Origin: Mesostigma viride
Taxonomy: Eukaryota; Streptophyta; Mesostigmatophyceae; Mesostigmatales; Mesostigmataceae
Assembly: GCA_009746045.1 (NCBI GenBank)
Contig: RPFO01000589.1
Coordinates: forward strand, 45,001 to 75,000
Length of the DNA stretch: 30,000 bases
Direction of reading: 5' to 3'
How positions within the stretch are numbered: the stretch's first letter is position 1; the number at the start of each line of letters is the position of its first letter. The notes below the pieces were generated by a model that ran no database searches, was not told where the DNA came from, and was given only the letters and a program-made list of their open reading frames with translations. Below are positions 16,359 to 26,805 of this stretch, in pieces. Both the position numbers and the translations under genes were made by a program.

Positions 16359-16932
16359 TGTTACGTCGCGTAACAATTCGTTGTAGTTACGGACGTAAAT
16401 TAGGTCCTTTGCCTCGGTTGTCCCTAGGTTTACGTTTAGGCTCCTACCGGGACATTATTGTCCTTGTAACAGTACTGTGGTACATTGGGTGCCGTTGGGC
16501 GCCGCGCCGCGTACTTTACTAGTGGTCCTGATCCTGTGGTAGAATGTAGTGGACCAGCGTGCATCAGTAGATTTAGTGGACCAGCGTGCACCTGTAGGCG
16601 AGGGCCATGTCGGCCCGAGCGTGTTGGACCGTTGGTGACCATTTATGCGCGTTCTACCCCTTTGTGTGTTCACTCGGCGTGTGTTAAGTGAATTGACACA
16701 TTTAGGCTTGGGTCACGGCAGTGTAGTTGTGTTTCCTTCCTCTATTCCTGGAGTAAACGGGTTTTGATAAATGGTTGTATGGCGTATTATAGTAACACTT
16801 ACGTTAATGCATTGAGATCAGCTCCGTCACGTTCGTCTTTCGCCAGAGGGTTAAGTAGAGGAGGTCTGACCAGTTTAGGTAGTATCAGGCCCATTAGAGG
16901 TAGAGGTGGAGGTAGATATCCGCGGCGTAACA
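16359..16932 (+). repeat. 3' LTR
   Basis: 574 bp, collinear with the 5' LTR, with three substitutions and no indels: T for C at 16465, C for A at 16519, T for C at 16865. It ends CGTAACA and is followed by the TCGTG target duplication. Confidence 0.96.
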
Positions 16933-16937
16933 TCGTG
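16933..16937 (+). other. Target-site duplication TCGTG, right copy
   Basis: It matches 6135-6139. The pre-insertion sequence read ...TTAGACTCGTGCTCCCGGG.... Confidence 0.92.
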
Positions 16938-17598
16938 CTCCCGGGCGTCCCCAACATCTACTGCTCCAATTTTGGTACTTTTGAAATTCCATGCCTGGAG
17001 CGCAAAGTTTGCAATATATGTGCCGTTTGTAGCTCTAGCTCTATAATAACCTGACCAACCCCGCATTCCTCAAAGTAGCACTTGTTGCCTATTCTCAAAT
17101 GTTATGCGAATCACATGATTAGGATCTGCTTCACGATTGCTATTGCTCGAGATTCAATTAAGAATGATTGAGATCAATAAATGATGAACCAAATAAACCA
17201 AATTAGGCCACTTGACAAGTTCATGATCCATTTACATTGTACAATTAAGCGATTAATTAATTCATAAATCATACATTACATGGGATACCCCCGTCGACGA
17301 GCTAGTGGTACGTACAATGAAACATTTGAGTTTGTAACATGTCTCCATGGATATATACATGTATGCTGGACCTCGCGCATCTCAGCCCTCTAAGAAATGT
17401 TATTTGAACTCAGGTCTAGATCTAAATATATACATGATCTGGATAATATTATACACTTCCTTAAAAGAGCATGAATCGAGCTTTACAATTCAGGACAAGG
17501 AACTCGTTTGCAAATCACGGCTGAAAGGCAAGTGCTCACAACGAAGCACGTGCTCTCAAGGCTGTCCACCTCGTCCAACCAAGCCCGGGCGAGCTGGC
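16938..17598. other. Intergenic DNA, no gene seen
   Basis: AT-rich DNA between the retrotransposon and the 3' end of the minus-strand transposase gene. It should contain that gene's 3' UTR. I see no terminal inverted repeat pairing with sequence beyond 20803. Confidence 0.4.
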
Positions 17599-20500
17599 CT
17601 ACTGAACAGGTCTCTTCTTGGCCAAGTTCGTGAGCCGTTTCTCGACGTCTGTCGGAATGGTCAAGATGGCCTGGCGATTGTTAGCTGGGTTGACAACAAT
17701 GGTGTGTTCGAACCCCGCGTCCATGCACAGGTAGCAATTGACCAAGTTTGGCTGTTCAGGTTGCGCATCGGCGTCCATTTTGAACATCGTCGCCATACCC
17801 GGAAATCTGTCCCAGTAGCGCACCCCCACCACCCATTGTCCCTTACGGAACAACTCCCTATCGACCTTGCCGTTTCTGTCGGCCACTCGCCTCACGAAAG
17901 TAGCGGCCACCTGATAAGGCTCCTGCAAGACTTCCGCTAGCCAATATGGATGATCTGGATCGTGGGACTCATCACCAGAGTAGGACTCGACGGCAAAAAT
18001 GTCTCGCAGCTTCAGTCTCCTTCCCATCATCGTCCTCTCTGCCTGTAGTCTGTTCAGTCGCGTCCCTGCGTGCCCCCCTTGTCCGTTTGGGTTCCTTTGC
18101 ACTGGCTCCCCCAGTTTGTGGAGCTTCATCCGAGCACCTCCCACATTCCAGCCGTCCATGTCGGTCCACTCCTTTCGACAATCCCACCACCTTTCCTCGG
18201 CGCACGCACCGCCACAATAGCAGGAATACTGGCGCAGCATTAAGCGCGTCACATTCGACTTGTCCATGCGCCACCAGTGCGCCTTCTTCACTCCTTTGAT
18301 TTCGCCGCGCCCTGGGCTGTAAGGAAGCACCTGCGCGTCGAAGACAAGATTTGCACAAGGGAAAGTTGAAGTTACGAGACCATCGAGCTAGTTGTGTTTT
18401 ATTAAGCACTCCTGATCGCCAGGACTCCAAGAACGCCCTAGAAACGACGGCCGGCGTAACTATTCCCTGAACGAGGACTGTACACTTAATTACCTCGGGG
18501 AACTCGAAGAAGTTACGCCTGGTCGTTGTGGTCCCGCCCACCGCCCCCGACGCCAGATTCTCCACCAACTGGGCGGCCGTCTGTTTGTCCTGGTTCTCTT
18601 CCCTGATGTGCCACCTCCTCAACATGCACTTCACAGTCCCACCAGCTCCATCCACCTCCCCCTTTCCGTGCTGCTCCCCAAAGTAATTCCACTCAAATGA
18701 CTCCAGGTGCGGATCCTCCGTCAGCAGCCGGGCCACTTCCGCGATCACATTCCTTGACTTGAACTGCATGGAGCAATTGTCCGACCACCCAATGAAGCGC
18801 TTCACCTCTACCCCTTCTGACCGTAGTGTCGCCAGGATTTTGAGGATAGCAAAACGGAGGGCCCGCCCGTCCCTTTTCATTCCGCCCTGTCCGATGAAGT
18901 GAAACTCCCTTCTCACGACCTTTCCCGACGCTGGATCCAAGTAGCGCACGATCCAGGGCATAAGGACGAATGTGACTGGATGCCAATACTGTGCTTGGAG
19001 ATTGTGATAGGTGTAAGACTGGTAGTTCTCGGCGTAATCTGTGTGGCATACAAGGTCCCCCACCCGCATCCTTGAGAGACATTCCTTGGAGGCGTCCGCT
19101 TGCCACCACGCGTTGAAGCAATGCTGGATGAAGTCCGGCCACTTGTCCACAATTGCCTCCTTTAGCTCCGTTGGTGTGGACTTGACGTCGACTTGCGTCA
19201 ATCGCTGCCCACCAGCCTTTGCGATCTCGTCACAGTCGTCCTGCATATGCGCAGTGTGCACATACAGAAAAGACATCAACTTCGACCCACCAATGACCTG
19301 TAGAAAGAAAAAAGACAGGACCTCAGGAAAAATTGAAAAAGAAACGCCTTGGGGCGCAACCACTCCACTAAAAATTACCTCTGGCCCAAGAACTTCAGGA
19401 AACATTGCAAAAGAAACGCCTTGGGGCGCAACCACTCCACTAAAAATTACCTCTGGCCCAAGAACCGCACCCGGCGGCACATCCTGCATCTCGTATCTGG
19501 TCCATGAAATCAGGTGGTTGGAAGCCTCCTCCCGTTCGCATAACATGAAGTTCCGAATTCCACACTTGGGAGCCAGGCAAGTGCCCAACACACAAGCCTT
19601 ACGCCGGATCGAGCAAACCCCCAACTCCTCGCCCAGGTCATGATCGGGCACCCCTTCCTCGTCGTCCAGCACCCTCCCATGCATGGGCAGATCCTCAAGT
19701 TCGCCCTGAAAAGGCTGAACCTGCGGCCGCGACGACCCCACAGACGACCTCGAACCTCCCCCCTCCCTCATCCCCTCCACCTCACAAGTAAACTTGTTCA
19801 CCCACTCTGTCGTGTGAGTGGCTTTGAAAATGGAACATGTGGGCACGGACGACCCCACGTCGAGCTGGCTACCATGATCGCACGCGTGGCATTCAGGTCC
19901 GCACTCGCATCTGGCATGAAAAGTTGCACGAAATTTGGCCAACCCCCCAACCATGGACTGCATGGTAGTGTGGTGCTGGCATGCGCACAAGTTCCGCATT
20001 TTCCACCGCCCCTTGACGCATGCGGGCATATGCTTGCAAAAAGTAGTGTATCCCACATGAACTGTGCTCTTCTGATTCGTGCGTAGCATTGACATCCCTG
20101 CCTCCGTCTCCAAAATCACCTGATTTCCCCCCTCACACCCTCCTCTCCCTCCCCCCCCCCCCCTCCCTACTGTCCATCCGCCGCGGTGGCTTCAACTCCG
20201 GATGGCGGGAAATGAACACTTCGTAAATCTTCGACTTGGAGACAGTATAGTAGCGCGCACCCTCCGAAAACGCTAGTGTATGTTTGTAATCCTTTCTGGT
20301 CCATTCACAATGAACATCCTTCATGTTCGGAGACGCCCGCGTCAAGTTATCATCCCTCCAGCACGCTTGTATCAGGGCAATGACTTCCGTCGGAAGCTCG
20401 TCTTTCCTCCTCCTCCTCTCTGGCGCACTCATCAAAAGGTCGTCCTCCCCTTCTTCCATTCCATCCCTGTGACCCCGAACAGTTGCGACAAAGCGCCTGT

Positions 20501-20803
20501 CAATCCCGAACGCGCGCTCCACAATCCTGTCCGGGACGCCCTCCATTGCCTTCGTAACAAGTCCACACAAGGCCCACCTAAGCCCACGATCCTTCTCAGA
20601 TGTTCCCAAGTCGCCAAAAGCCTTCTTGATGTATCCCGAAGAGATTCCGCCCAATTTTCAGGAAGCCCGTCGTCACAGTTCTTCCTCTTCTTAATGCCGT
20701 TGCTCTCCGCCACCATGGCATTTAGTCTTGAAGCTGCGCAAGACAGAACCTCCGCGCTCATCTCTGGCGTCCTGTGGTTGTTTGCTTTCACGCGTTCCGC
20801 CAT
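17599..20803 (-). CDS. DDE transposase-like protein, spliced, probably one frame break
   Basis: The minus-strand gene starts at ATG 20803 (context ATCATGGCGG) and ends at TAG 17599. Inferred introns are 20098-20170 (73 bp), 19298-19450 (153 bp) and 18331-18493 (163 bp). All are GT/AG and keep phase. The frame of the first ~50 residues must shift by one base near 20640-20660. The protein is about 930 residues. It has an N-terminal helical region, Cys/His clusters (CKHMPACVKG, CACQHH, CECGPECHAC), then a core with TDYAENYQ (about 19030), a Ser-Asp-Asn-Cys motif (about 18775) and FGEQHGKGEVDGAGG (about 18660). These look like the acidic residues of an RNase H-fold transposase family that occurs as multicopy unannotated proteins in animals and protists; the superfamily name is not certain. 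The C-terminal exon has further Cys clusters. No terminal repeats were found, so mobility is unproven. Confidence 0.65.
19322..19465 (-). repeat. 72-bp tandem duplication containing a splice donor
   Basis: Two nearly identical 72-bp units (about 19322-19393 and 19394-19465) lie at the upstream edge of an intron of the transposase gene. Each contains the donor GAG|GTAATTTTTAG. Using the upstream donor gives a 153-bp intron; using the downstream one gives 81 bp plus a 24-residue insertion. Because 72 and 81 are multiples of three and no stop occurs, the gene stays open whichever is used. Confidence 0.85.
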
Positions 20804-21089
20804 GATAGGAAAGATGTCATTGGCAATTTTGTACCCCTTGTTCTCGATGTACTTGTCGCTCCAGGACCGCGAAGTGCAGGCTCCCGGTCGTCATTGGACA
20901 AGGGACGCGAACCGTCGGAAACGGCCCCCCGCCCCGATCGCGCCATCAGACTTTGGTCAGACGGCAGCTGATTTTTTTCGCCTCTTAATCCCGCGGCACC
21001 GAAAGCCCTGAGGATGAGTAATGATAAATAATCACCATTAAAGACACGACGAAAACGATGGGCATCAAACAAGAACGACAAGCGTCATT
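20804..21089. other. Upstream region of the transposase gene, no gene seen
   Basis: It should hold the promoter. An open minus-strand frame (20788-21081) has no recognisable content. Confidence 0.35.
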
Positions 21090-21660
21090 AATAACGCCGG
21101 CCGGCGCAACTGGATACATGTAAACCATACAAAAGTGATTTTATGAAACACATACAGTTTGTCATTAATAACGACGGCCGGCGTAACTCGGGCGCAATTA
21201 AAAACCATTAAGAAGCAACTCAGGATATGCAGGCAGAAATCCTTCAGGTGTAAAAAAGATGTACAAACACACTTTTGGTAATGGGGCCTGATTGCGCAAC
21301 TGCAAGATACCATTGGAAACGCCGGCCGGCGCAACTGGATGCATGTACATAAACCATACAAAAGTGATTTGCACAAAACCCCTACAATTTGTCATGAGTA
21401 ACGACGGCCGGCGTAACTCGGTTGCATTTGAAAACCACAAAGAAGCAACTCAGGTAGTGAAGGCGGAAATCCCAGAGGTGATAAAATGTTTACCAACACA
21501 AAATGTTGATAAGCGTGCAAGCTTTTGCAAGTGCGCGCAAGATACCATTGGAAACGCCGGCCGGCGCAACTGGAACACCAAAACAAAAAACTTGATTTGC
21601 ACGAAACCCATTCAGTTCGTCATGGATAACGACGGCCGGCGCAACTTCATGGCACTCACC
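21090..21660. repeat. Tandem repeat of about 225-235 bp, 2.5 copies, with a GC-rich palindromic core
   Basis: Units begin near 21091, 21316 and 21551. Each full unit has two copies of a core of the form ACGNCGGCCGGCGYAACT, one with GCC and one usually with GAC, in alternation (cores at about 21094, 21169, 21319, 21400, 21554, 21627). Flanks such as CATACAAAAGTGATTT and CAAGATACCATTGG recur. A seventh core lies in a transposase intron at about 18443. A plus-strand frame (21292-21741) reads the core as (A/D)GRRN. Whether the array is coding is unclear. Confidence 0.75.
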
Positions 21661-21741
21661 ACTTTCACCAAATGCCATGTCGCCATTATATTGAGGAAAG
21701 CGAAGTATGCCCACTTGAAGCTGTGGTCTGCAGAACATTGA

Positions 21742-22339
21742 CACAAAATATGCATGGTATTTCAAGCAATGAATGCTATGTGTCAGGCATCAATGTCTTT
21801 ATTGTATCCAAATGTGGTTAGGACGGAGGTTTACATTGGTTGCTATTTTAAGACAATGGCGTATAACCAAACATTGCACACACTCAAGAGTGTACTTATG
21901 CTGAACTGGAAAGGAACATTAAACCCCAATAAGGTAGATATTTTTCTTTTACATTTTAATTTTTTATATACTACTTTATATAATATTATATTATATTATA
22001 TTATGCTATATTATGTTATATGAAATAACATTAAAATTAACATAAAATTAAAATTATATATTAATTATAGTATATTATATAATTTATATTATATATTATA
22101 TTCACGATGCTCTGTGTATTAATGACATATCAGACACACCTACATCACATCGCCTTGATGTTTCCGTTGTATGGGTCCGGTCGGGCGTTGGTAGCTGGTC
22201 GACAACAATTCTACATTTCCTAAAAAAAAATGCGACCGTGCCTACATTCGAAGGCGCGCTGTGGCTGACCTGAACTATCGGTGAACACCTCGGCGTCACT
22301 TGACCGGCCTAGGTTGACATTTCGGCAGAGTAACGCTGC
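21742..22339. repeat. AT-rich region with (TATTA/TATAT) microsatellite
   Basis: No gene is seen. From about 21950 to 22105 the sequence is almost pure A/T with ATATTAT-type repeats, then returns to mixed composition. The piggyBac-like element starts at its right end. Confidence 0.6.
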
Positions 22340-22343
22340 TTAA

Positions 22344-24426
22344 CCCTTGGATCGTGTCCAACTCGCCACTACAAATAGGGGCCAGTTGCACTTTGTAAGA
22401 TAATGCCCACAAACCAACCTAAAAACAATTTTACTGTCCATACTTGGACCAAAGCCCACACATATATTGATTTAAATGGGGGTCATGTCATTGGTCATGT
22501 TGCAATGTCCTATGGGTGCTAAATATAGCACCACCCTCAGGGGGGTGCGCGAGTGCGAAAAAAAACACATGTATTCTGCATTATTACACCTGAAAACGAT
22601 TCCGTTGCTCCCAATATTTTTCAGGCAGTTGCTTGGGTAGCCAGGCATGGCTTCTGAACACTGACATCATGGGTTGTCCCAGGGACCCAGCTGCACTATC
22701 TAAAAATAACTGGCCACTACAAATAGGGTCCAGTTTGGCTGGTGACATTACAACTCAGAATTCTTATCCCATAGCAACAAAAAACATCATTGATGATCAA
22801 ACATGCATTATATAATCGATTTCAGCCTGCAGAACATCCATAACAGCAATTAAACATAGGTAGCCATGCCAATGCACAGTCACATTCGTGCGTATCATGG
22901 CATTAGAAGGCCAAAGACTACCCACCACACAAACCTACCACATGCACGGTTTTTCTAACATGCCAATGCTAGACTAAATGAGGTAAAGTAAGCCTGGATC
23001 ATTGGCAATGCTACTGTAGCTCCTCATATGCTGGGCTTCATCATATTGGCTGCTAACTGGCTATGGGGCGACAACTCGGCACTAAGAGGCATTACAACGG
23101 TAGGTGTGAACATGGTGCTTGTTACTTGCAGGATAATACTCAAAATGATCACTAACACGCAGCTTGAACTATATACTTCATGATGTTGTAAAGAAAACAC
23201 CACCATGTGGTGGCTACCAATGTCTACTAGCAGGTATACTGTGCCAAGGCCCAAATGCATGCATAGCAAGGGTGTGCAAGGGGCTACGTAACCCATGCAT
23301 CCACAACATAAGAAATGACCTCCATATGCTTGCCTAAGGTGAAAACACACAGAGACACTGCATTGACCTTCTTTTGTATGCAAGCAAGGCACTGGGGACT
23401 CCACAGGTGTTACATGAAGACAGATGGGGTGGCTGCACAACTGCATTACAAACAAAGCCAAAAGGCTAACAAAAAACTGGCCAGGACACCATCTTTCTGA
23501 GTAATTTAGGCTGTGCAAACCATCTTGATACCATATAGAACTTATTTGCATGTAACAAAATTCCTTATTAGAGTATATTTGGTACAGACGCAGCCAATCC
23601 TGAACAAAACGGATGAAAATCTGACCGTAATGGTTGTGCGCAACCACTACCACAAACCATTACAGAAAAGTGGTAAAGAAGCGACTTTGACATCCCAAAC
23701 CTTCGACAATGAGTCCTAGATTACTTACCGAATGATAGGACGACTTAACCTTGTCGATGGTAACCGCAGGGACACTAAACTGCGCCAGGTCAAAACCGCA
23801 AAAATAAGGCTAACGGACAGCTAGCAAGCTGACGACAGGACCGATGCGTTGAGACTTTCCTGGCCCACGACACTAATGAAATATTCGAAATACATCGTAA
23901 GAAATGTACTCGATGAGAAATATTCAGTGACAAAGCCGCTTATAACAAGTGCTAGCTTCATCGTCACTCCCGTCACAATAAACGCGCATTGACGCAGTAA
24001 AACCCAGTCCAAGATGATTGCGCGAAGCCGTAGTTGTTGCGCGACTGCGGCTATAGCATCTTTATAACGAATAAATCATGCCTACAAAATTTGGAACGAA
24101 TCCATGCATCGATGCTCCTACACCAATCAGTTTTCTGCACCGCCATAGCCTCGAATTTGCATGTACGTAATTATTTTACATTCACTTTCGTCCCGGTGGA
24201 CCTGGGTACCCCCTGTACTTTGGCCCTGAATTAGTCCCTGTAAACCTGGTCTGAACATAGTGATGTCCGGTATCAGGGCGTAGAACACATCTAGCTCTAG
24301 CAGCAGACCTAAAAATATCACGGAAATGTCTACTGGCATTCGCGCCGCGCCGCTTCCCATCTGTCCCCTATTCGTAGGGGCGAGTTGAACTGGCCACTAT
24401 AAATAGGGGACAGCACGATCCAAGGG
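22344..24426. mobile_element. TTAA-flanked DNA transposon, piggyBac-like ends, apparently non-autonomous
   Basis: A perfect 13-bp inverted repeat, CCCTTGGATCGTG at 22344-22356 and CACGATCCAAGGG at 24414-24426, is flanked on both outer sides by TTAA (22340-22343 and 24427-24430). TTAA duplication with ends starting CCC is the signature of piggyBac elements. Inside the repeats, AACTCGCC(A/C)CTAC(A/G)AATAGGGG is also shared in inverted orientation (about 22360 and 24373), with a further inverted copy nearer the right end and one at about 22705. The 2083-bp interior has short frames on both strands but no transposase I can recognise, so I read it as a non-autonomous or decayed copy. Confidence 0.7.
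22705..22735 (+). repeat. Internal copy of the transposon subterminal motif
   Basis: ACTGGCCACTACAAATAGGG at about 22708 matches the subterminal motif of the flanking element (about 22362 and 24390). It may be a transposase-binding repeat or the edge of a nested copy. Confidence 0.55.
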
Positions 24427-24430
24427 TTAA

Positions 24431-26045
24431 AGGATCATTGCGTAGTTCGCGCGATTTGGCTCTTTATATATGTTTTTGGAGACGACGAGCAAGCATCCGA
24501 TTGGTCAGCCAATTCCTGTCCAGTCCTCGGACAGTGTCCAATCCGGTGCTTGGGATCCAGAAAACGTGCTCGAGCCTGGCCACTCTGTCGCGGGCGCCGC
24601 GCTAGTGGCGTCGCGCCCAAACCTGACCAGGCCATAGGAAAGGGCGGGGGCGAATGCAAGAATTATTGTTATATCCTGACCTGTCCTGGGGAAGGTCCGG
24701 GGCGAATGCAAGAATTAATATACCTGCGTATGCAACCAACACGGCCGATCCACATACATAATCCGACTGAGCTGGACGGTACGGACCAAATTTCGGTGCA
24801 AATTGAGGCCCAAAAGCTATGTCGGCATGGTGCGCGCACCCCTTGCGGTAGGGGCCATGGCGACTGCCTTTAGACGAAACGTGACAAATCTGGCACGCGG
24901 AAAGCAGAAATGCTCGATTGTTGGAGAAAATTAGTTACTGATTCTAATTTATGGCGGGATGGTTGCGATCTATAATGTCGCGGGCTTTTTTTCTTTGCCA
25001 TCGGCAGGGGGGGTCCGGCCTGAATTTCTGTCGGGATGAATAAAGTATATTGGATGCCTGCCGGGTTGATTGTCGATTGTTGCCAGTTTTGATGGTCGTA
25101 AGGAAAGCTAGTTTAATGATGTTTCTAAAGCCGTAAAAATTCCCGCTGCTATCTTTACCTTTCCCGTCATTTTGCGGTAAGATAACATTAGCCCTGCGCG
25201 ATGCGTACTGCCCAACCACTCCATGAAAGGGTGGACTTTCTTGTGCGCCTGGGCACGAATAAATGCCCGTTATGGTACGTTCTTGTGTTAAACGTCTTAA
25301 GCTTGCGTTTTCCTGCTTTCTTACCTCGTTGAGCGTAAGCTTTTTGCCTTCTTTCCGGCCAGATGCAGCCAGAAAGTTGCGGGTCCTGGCGCTGCATCGC
25401 TGGATTCCTGGGTGTCTTTTAGCTAGTTAATCGTCTGTGACGTGGCTGGCTTTCTGCAGCGCGTGGCCCGCAACCTGTCGGGAAGGTGTAATGCTTTTAT
25501 TTCCATGCTTCTCTGAAATTTCTTTTGCTTTATAGACAGTTGTGTTCGAGGAAATTCACGCGGTCTTCCTAAGCAGCGGCATCATTTTCCCCAGACACTG
25601 ACGAGCTGGCACCTGTCTCCTAAAGAGAGCGGCTCGTGCTTGTTAGAAAGGAGGCAGTGTGCATTTTGCGGGACACAATGCTTTGGTGGCACATGCGTCA
25701 GGTAGGCTGTTCCAATGGTCTCTTCACCTTTCCCACTGAGTAAATGTTAGCATTTGTCATGCTAACCAGAGCAGCTAGCCACAGGTTGGCTGGATAAAAA
25801 GTCAGCTTATTTTCTCTTTATATACTGCGTGTGTGGTCCTCCACGTGTCCGGCTTGTTGGGCATTTTGGAAGAGGGTTTATAATGTGTTGTTGGGTGGAA
25901 CAACTTGGTTGTTGGCACAAAATCACACATTATTAGCCTGAGATAGGCATGACATATGCTGCTCAGGCGTGTCGTCCTACCAGCCTTGTTGTTAAGGGTA
26001 GACTCACAAGGCTGGCTGTGCCGATGGAGGGGTGGGGCGTGCTAG
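24431..26045. other. Unassigned region, no gene supported
   Basis: 1.6 kb without a coding region I can defend. A TATA-like CTTTATATATG lies at about 24461 and a palindrome of CCAAT boxes, ATTGGTCAGCCAAT, at 24500-24513, so a promoter is possible. No convincing reading frame follows. A 52-53-bp direct repeat lies at 24622-24720. Confidence 0.4.
24622..24720 (+). repeat. Two-copy direct repeat of 52-53 bp
   Basis: CCTGACC near 24622 and 24675 starts two units that both end GGGGCGAATGCAAGAATTA. The ends are near identical and the middles are diverged. Confidence 0.7.
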
Positions 26046-26531
26046 CCCCCCCACACCCACGCATGCATGCTAGCCCACCCCCACACCCACGCATGCATGC
26101 TAGCCCCGGCCCCGGCCCCCCACACCCACGCATGCATGCTAGCCCCCCCCACACCCACGCATGCATGCTAGCCCACACTCACACCCACGCATGCATGCTA
26201 GCCCACCCCCACACCCACGCATGCATGCTAGCCCCCCCCACACCCACGCATTCATGCCAGCCCCCCCACACCCACGCATGCATGACAGCCCCCCACACAC
26301 CCACGCATGCATGCTAGCCCCCCACACACACCCACGCATGCATGCCAGCCCCCATACACACCCACGCATGCATGCCAGCCCCCCCCACACTTACGCATGC
26401 ATGCTAGCCCCCCCACACACCCACGCATGCATGCCAGCCCCCCACACACCCACGCATGCAGGCTAGCCCCCCCCACACCCACGCATGCATGCCAGCCCAC
26501 CCCCACACCCACGCGTGCATGCCAGCCCACC
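26046..26531. repeat. C-rich minisatellite, about 16 units of 27-36 bp
   Basis: Sixteen copies counted by hand of CACACCCACGCATGCATG plus a variable C-rich spacer containing TAGCCC or CAGCCC. Unit length varies mainly through the C run. Units contain the self-complementary GCATGC. All frames are open over long stretches because of the composition, not because of coding. Confidence 0.95.
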
Positions 26532-26805
26532 CCTAGCTTGAGCGTGCTTGTAAAGTTTTTGCATGGTTTATTAAAATGAGTGGAATATGTATTTATTGCA
26601 TTAAATGTTAATTTTATCATGAATGAAAATGGTCAACATTGCCGAAGTGCCCCTAAATTGCTCAATATTGTGTGCTCAAGAATTCAATGAGGATTGTCAT
26701 CATGGAAACCCGCACAAATTCACGATTCCGGGCATGCATGTGAAAGTATCAAGAACAATTTTCAATTAAGAATGGTATCTCATTGTTCCATGAATCAATA
26801 TGACT
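26532..26805. other. Spacer between two satellite arrays
   Basis: About 270 bp of AT-rich sequence, without repeats or genes that I can see. Confidence 0.5.

Larger units (their letters stand above)
6140..16932 (+). mobile_element. Full-length Ty3/gypsy chromovirus-type LTR retrotransposon with ORF0 and ORF3
   Basis: A 10.8-kb element with 574-bp LTRs, a 5-bp target duplication, and a polypurine tract ending directly at the 3' LTR. The order protease, RT, RNase H, integrase with the integrase last is that of Ty3/gypsy. A C-terminal chromodomain places it among chromoviruses. Two extra genes frame the core: a small ORF0 before gag and a large ORF3 after integrase. The LTRs differ at three positions only (6246/16465, 6300/16519, 6646/16865), about 0.5%, so the insertion is recent. 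The coding frames are nevertheless broken at several places, many in homopolymers, which suggests recoding, replication errors or assembly errors rather than long decay. Gag-pol is rich in T-ending codons and ORF3 is rich in G/C-ending codons. Confidence 0.95.

Noticed and set aside
17946-18299. Plus-strand frames over the transposase gene (also 19041-19643, 19640-20086, 20280-21011)
   Set aside because: Antisense shadows. The minus strand has the motifs, introns and phase.
23024-23653. A 209-codon minus-strand frame inside the TTAA-flanked element
   Set aside because: Rich in Cys, His, Val and Leu without motifs. It does not resemble a piggyBac transposase core, and opposite-strand frames are similarly open.
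24461-24513. TATA-like box and paired CCAAT boxes as a promoter
   Set aside because: No credible gene follows on either strand, so the motifs are left as a note.
25949-26620. Long His/Pro-rich (plus) and Gly/Cys-rich (minus) frames over the C-rich minisatellite
   Set aside because: Several overlapping frames on both strands are open because the repeat lacks stop codons. There is no start context or flanking domain.
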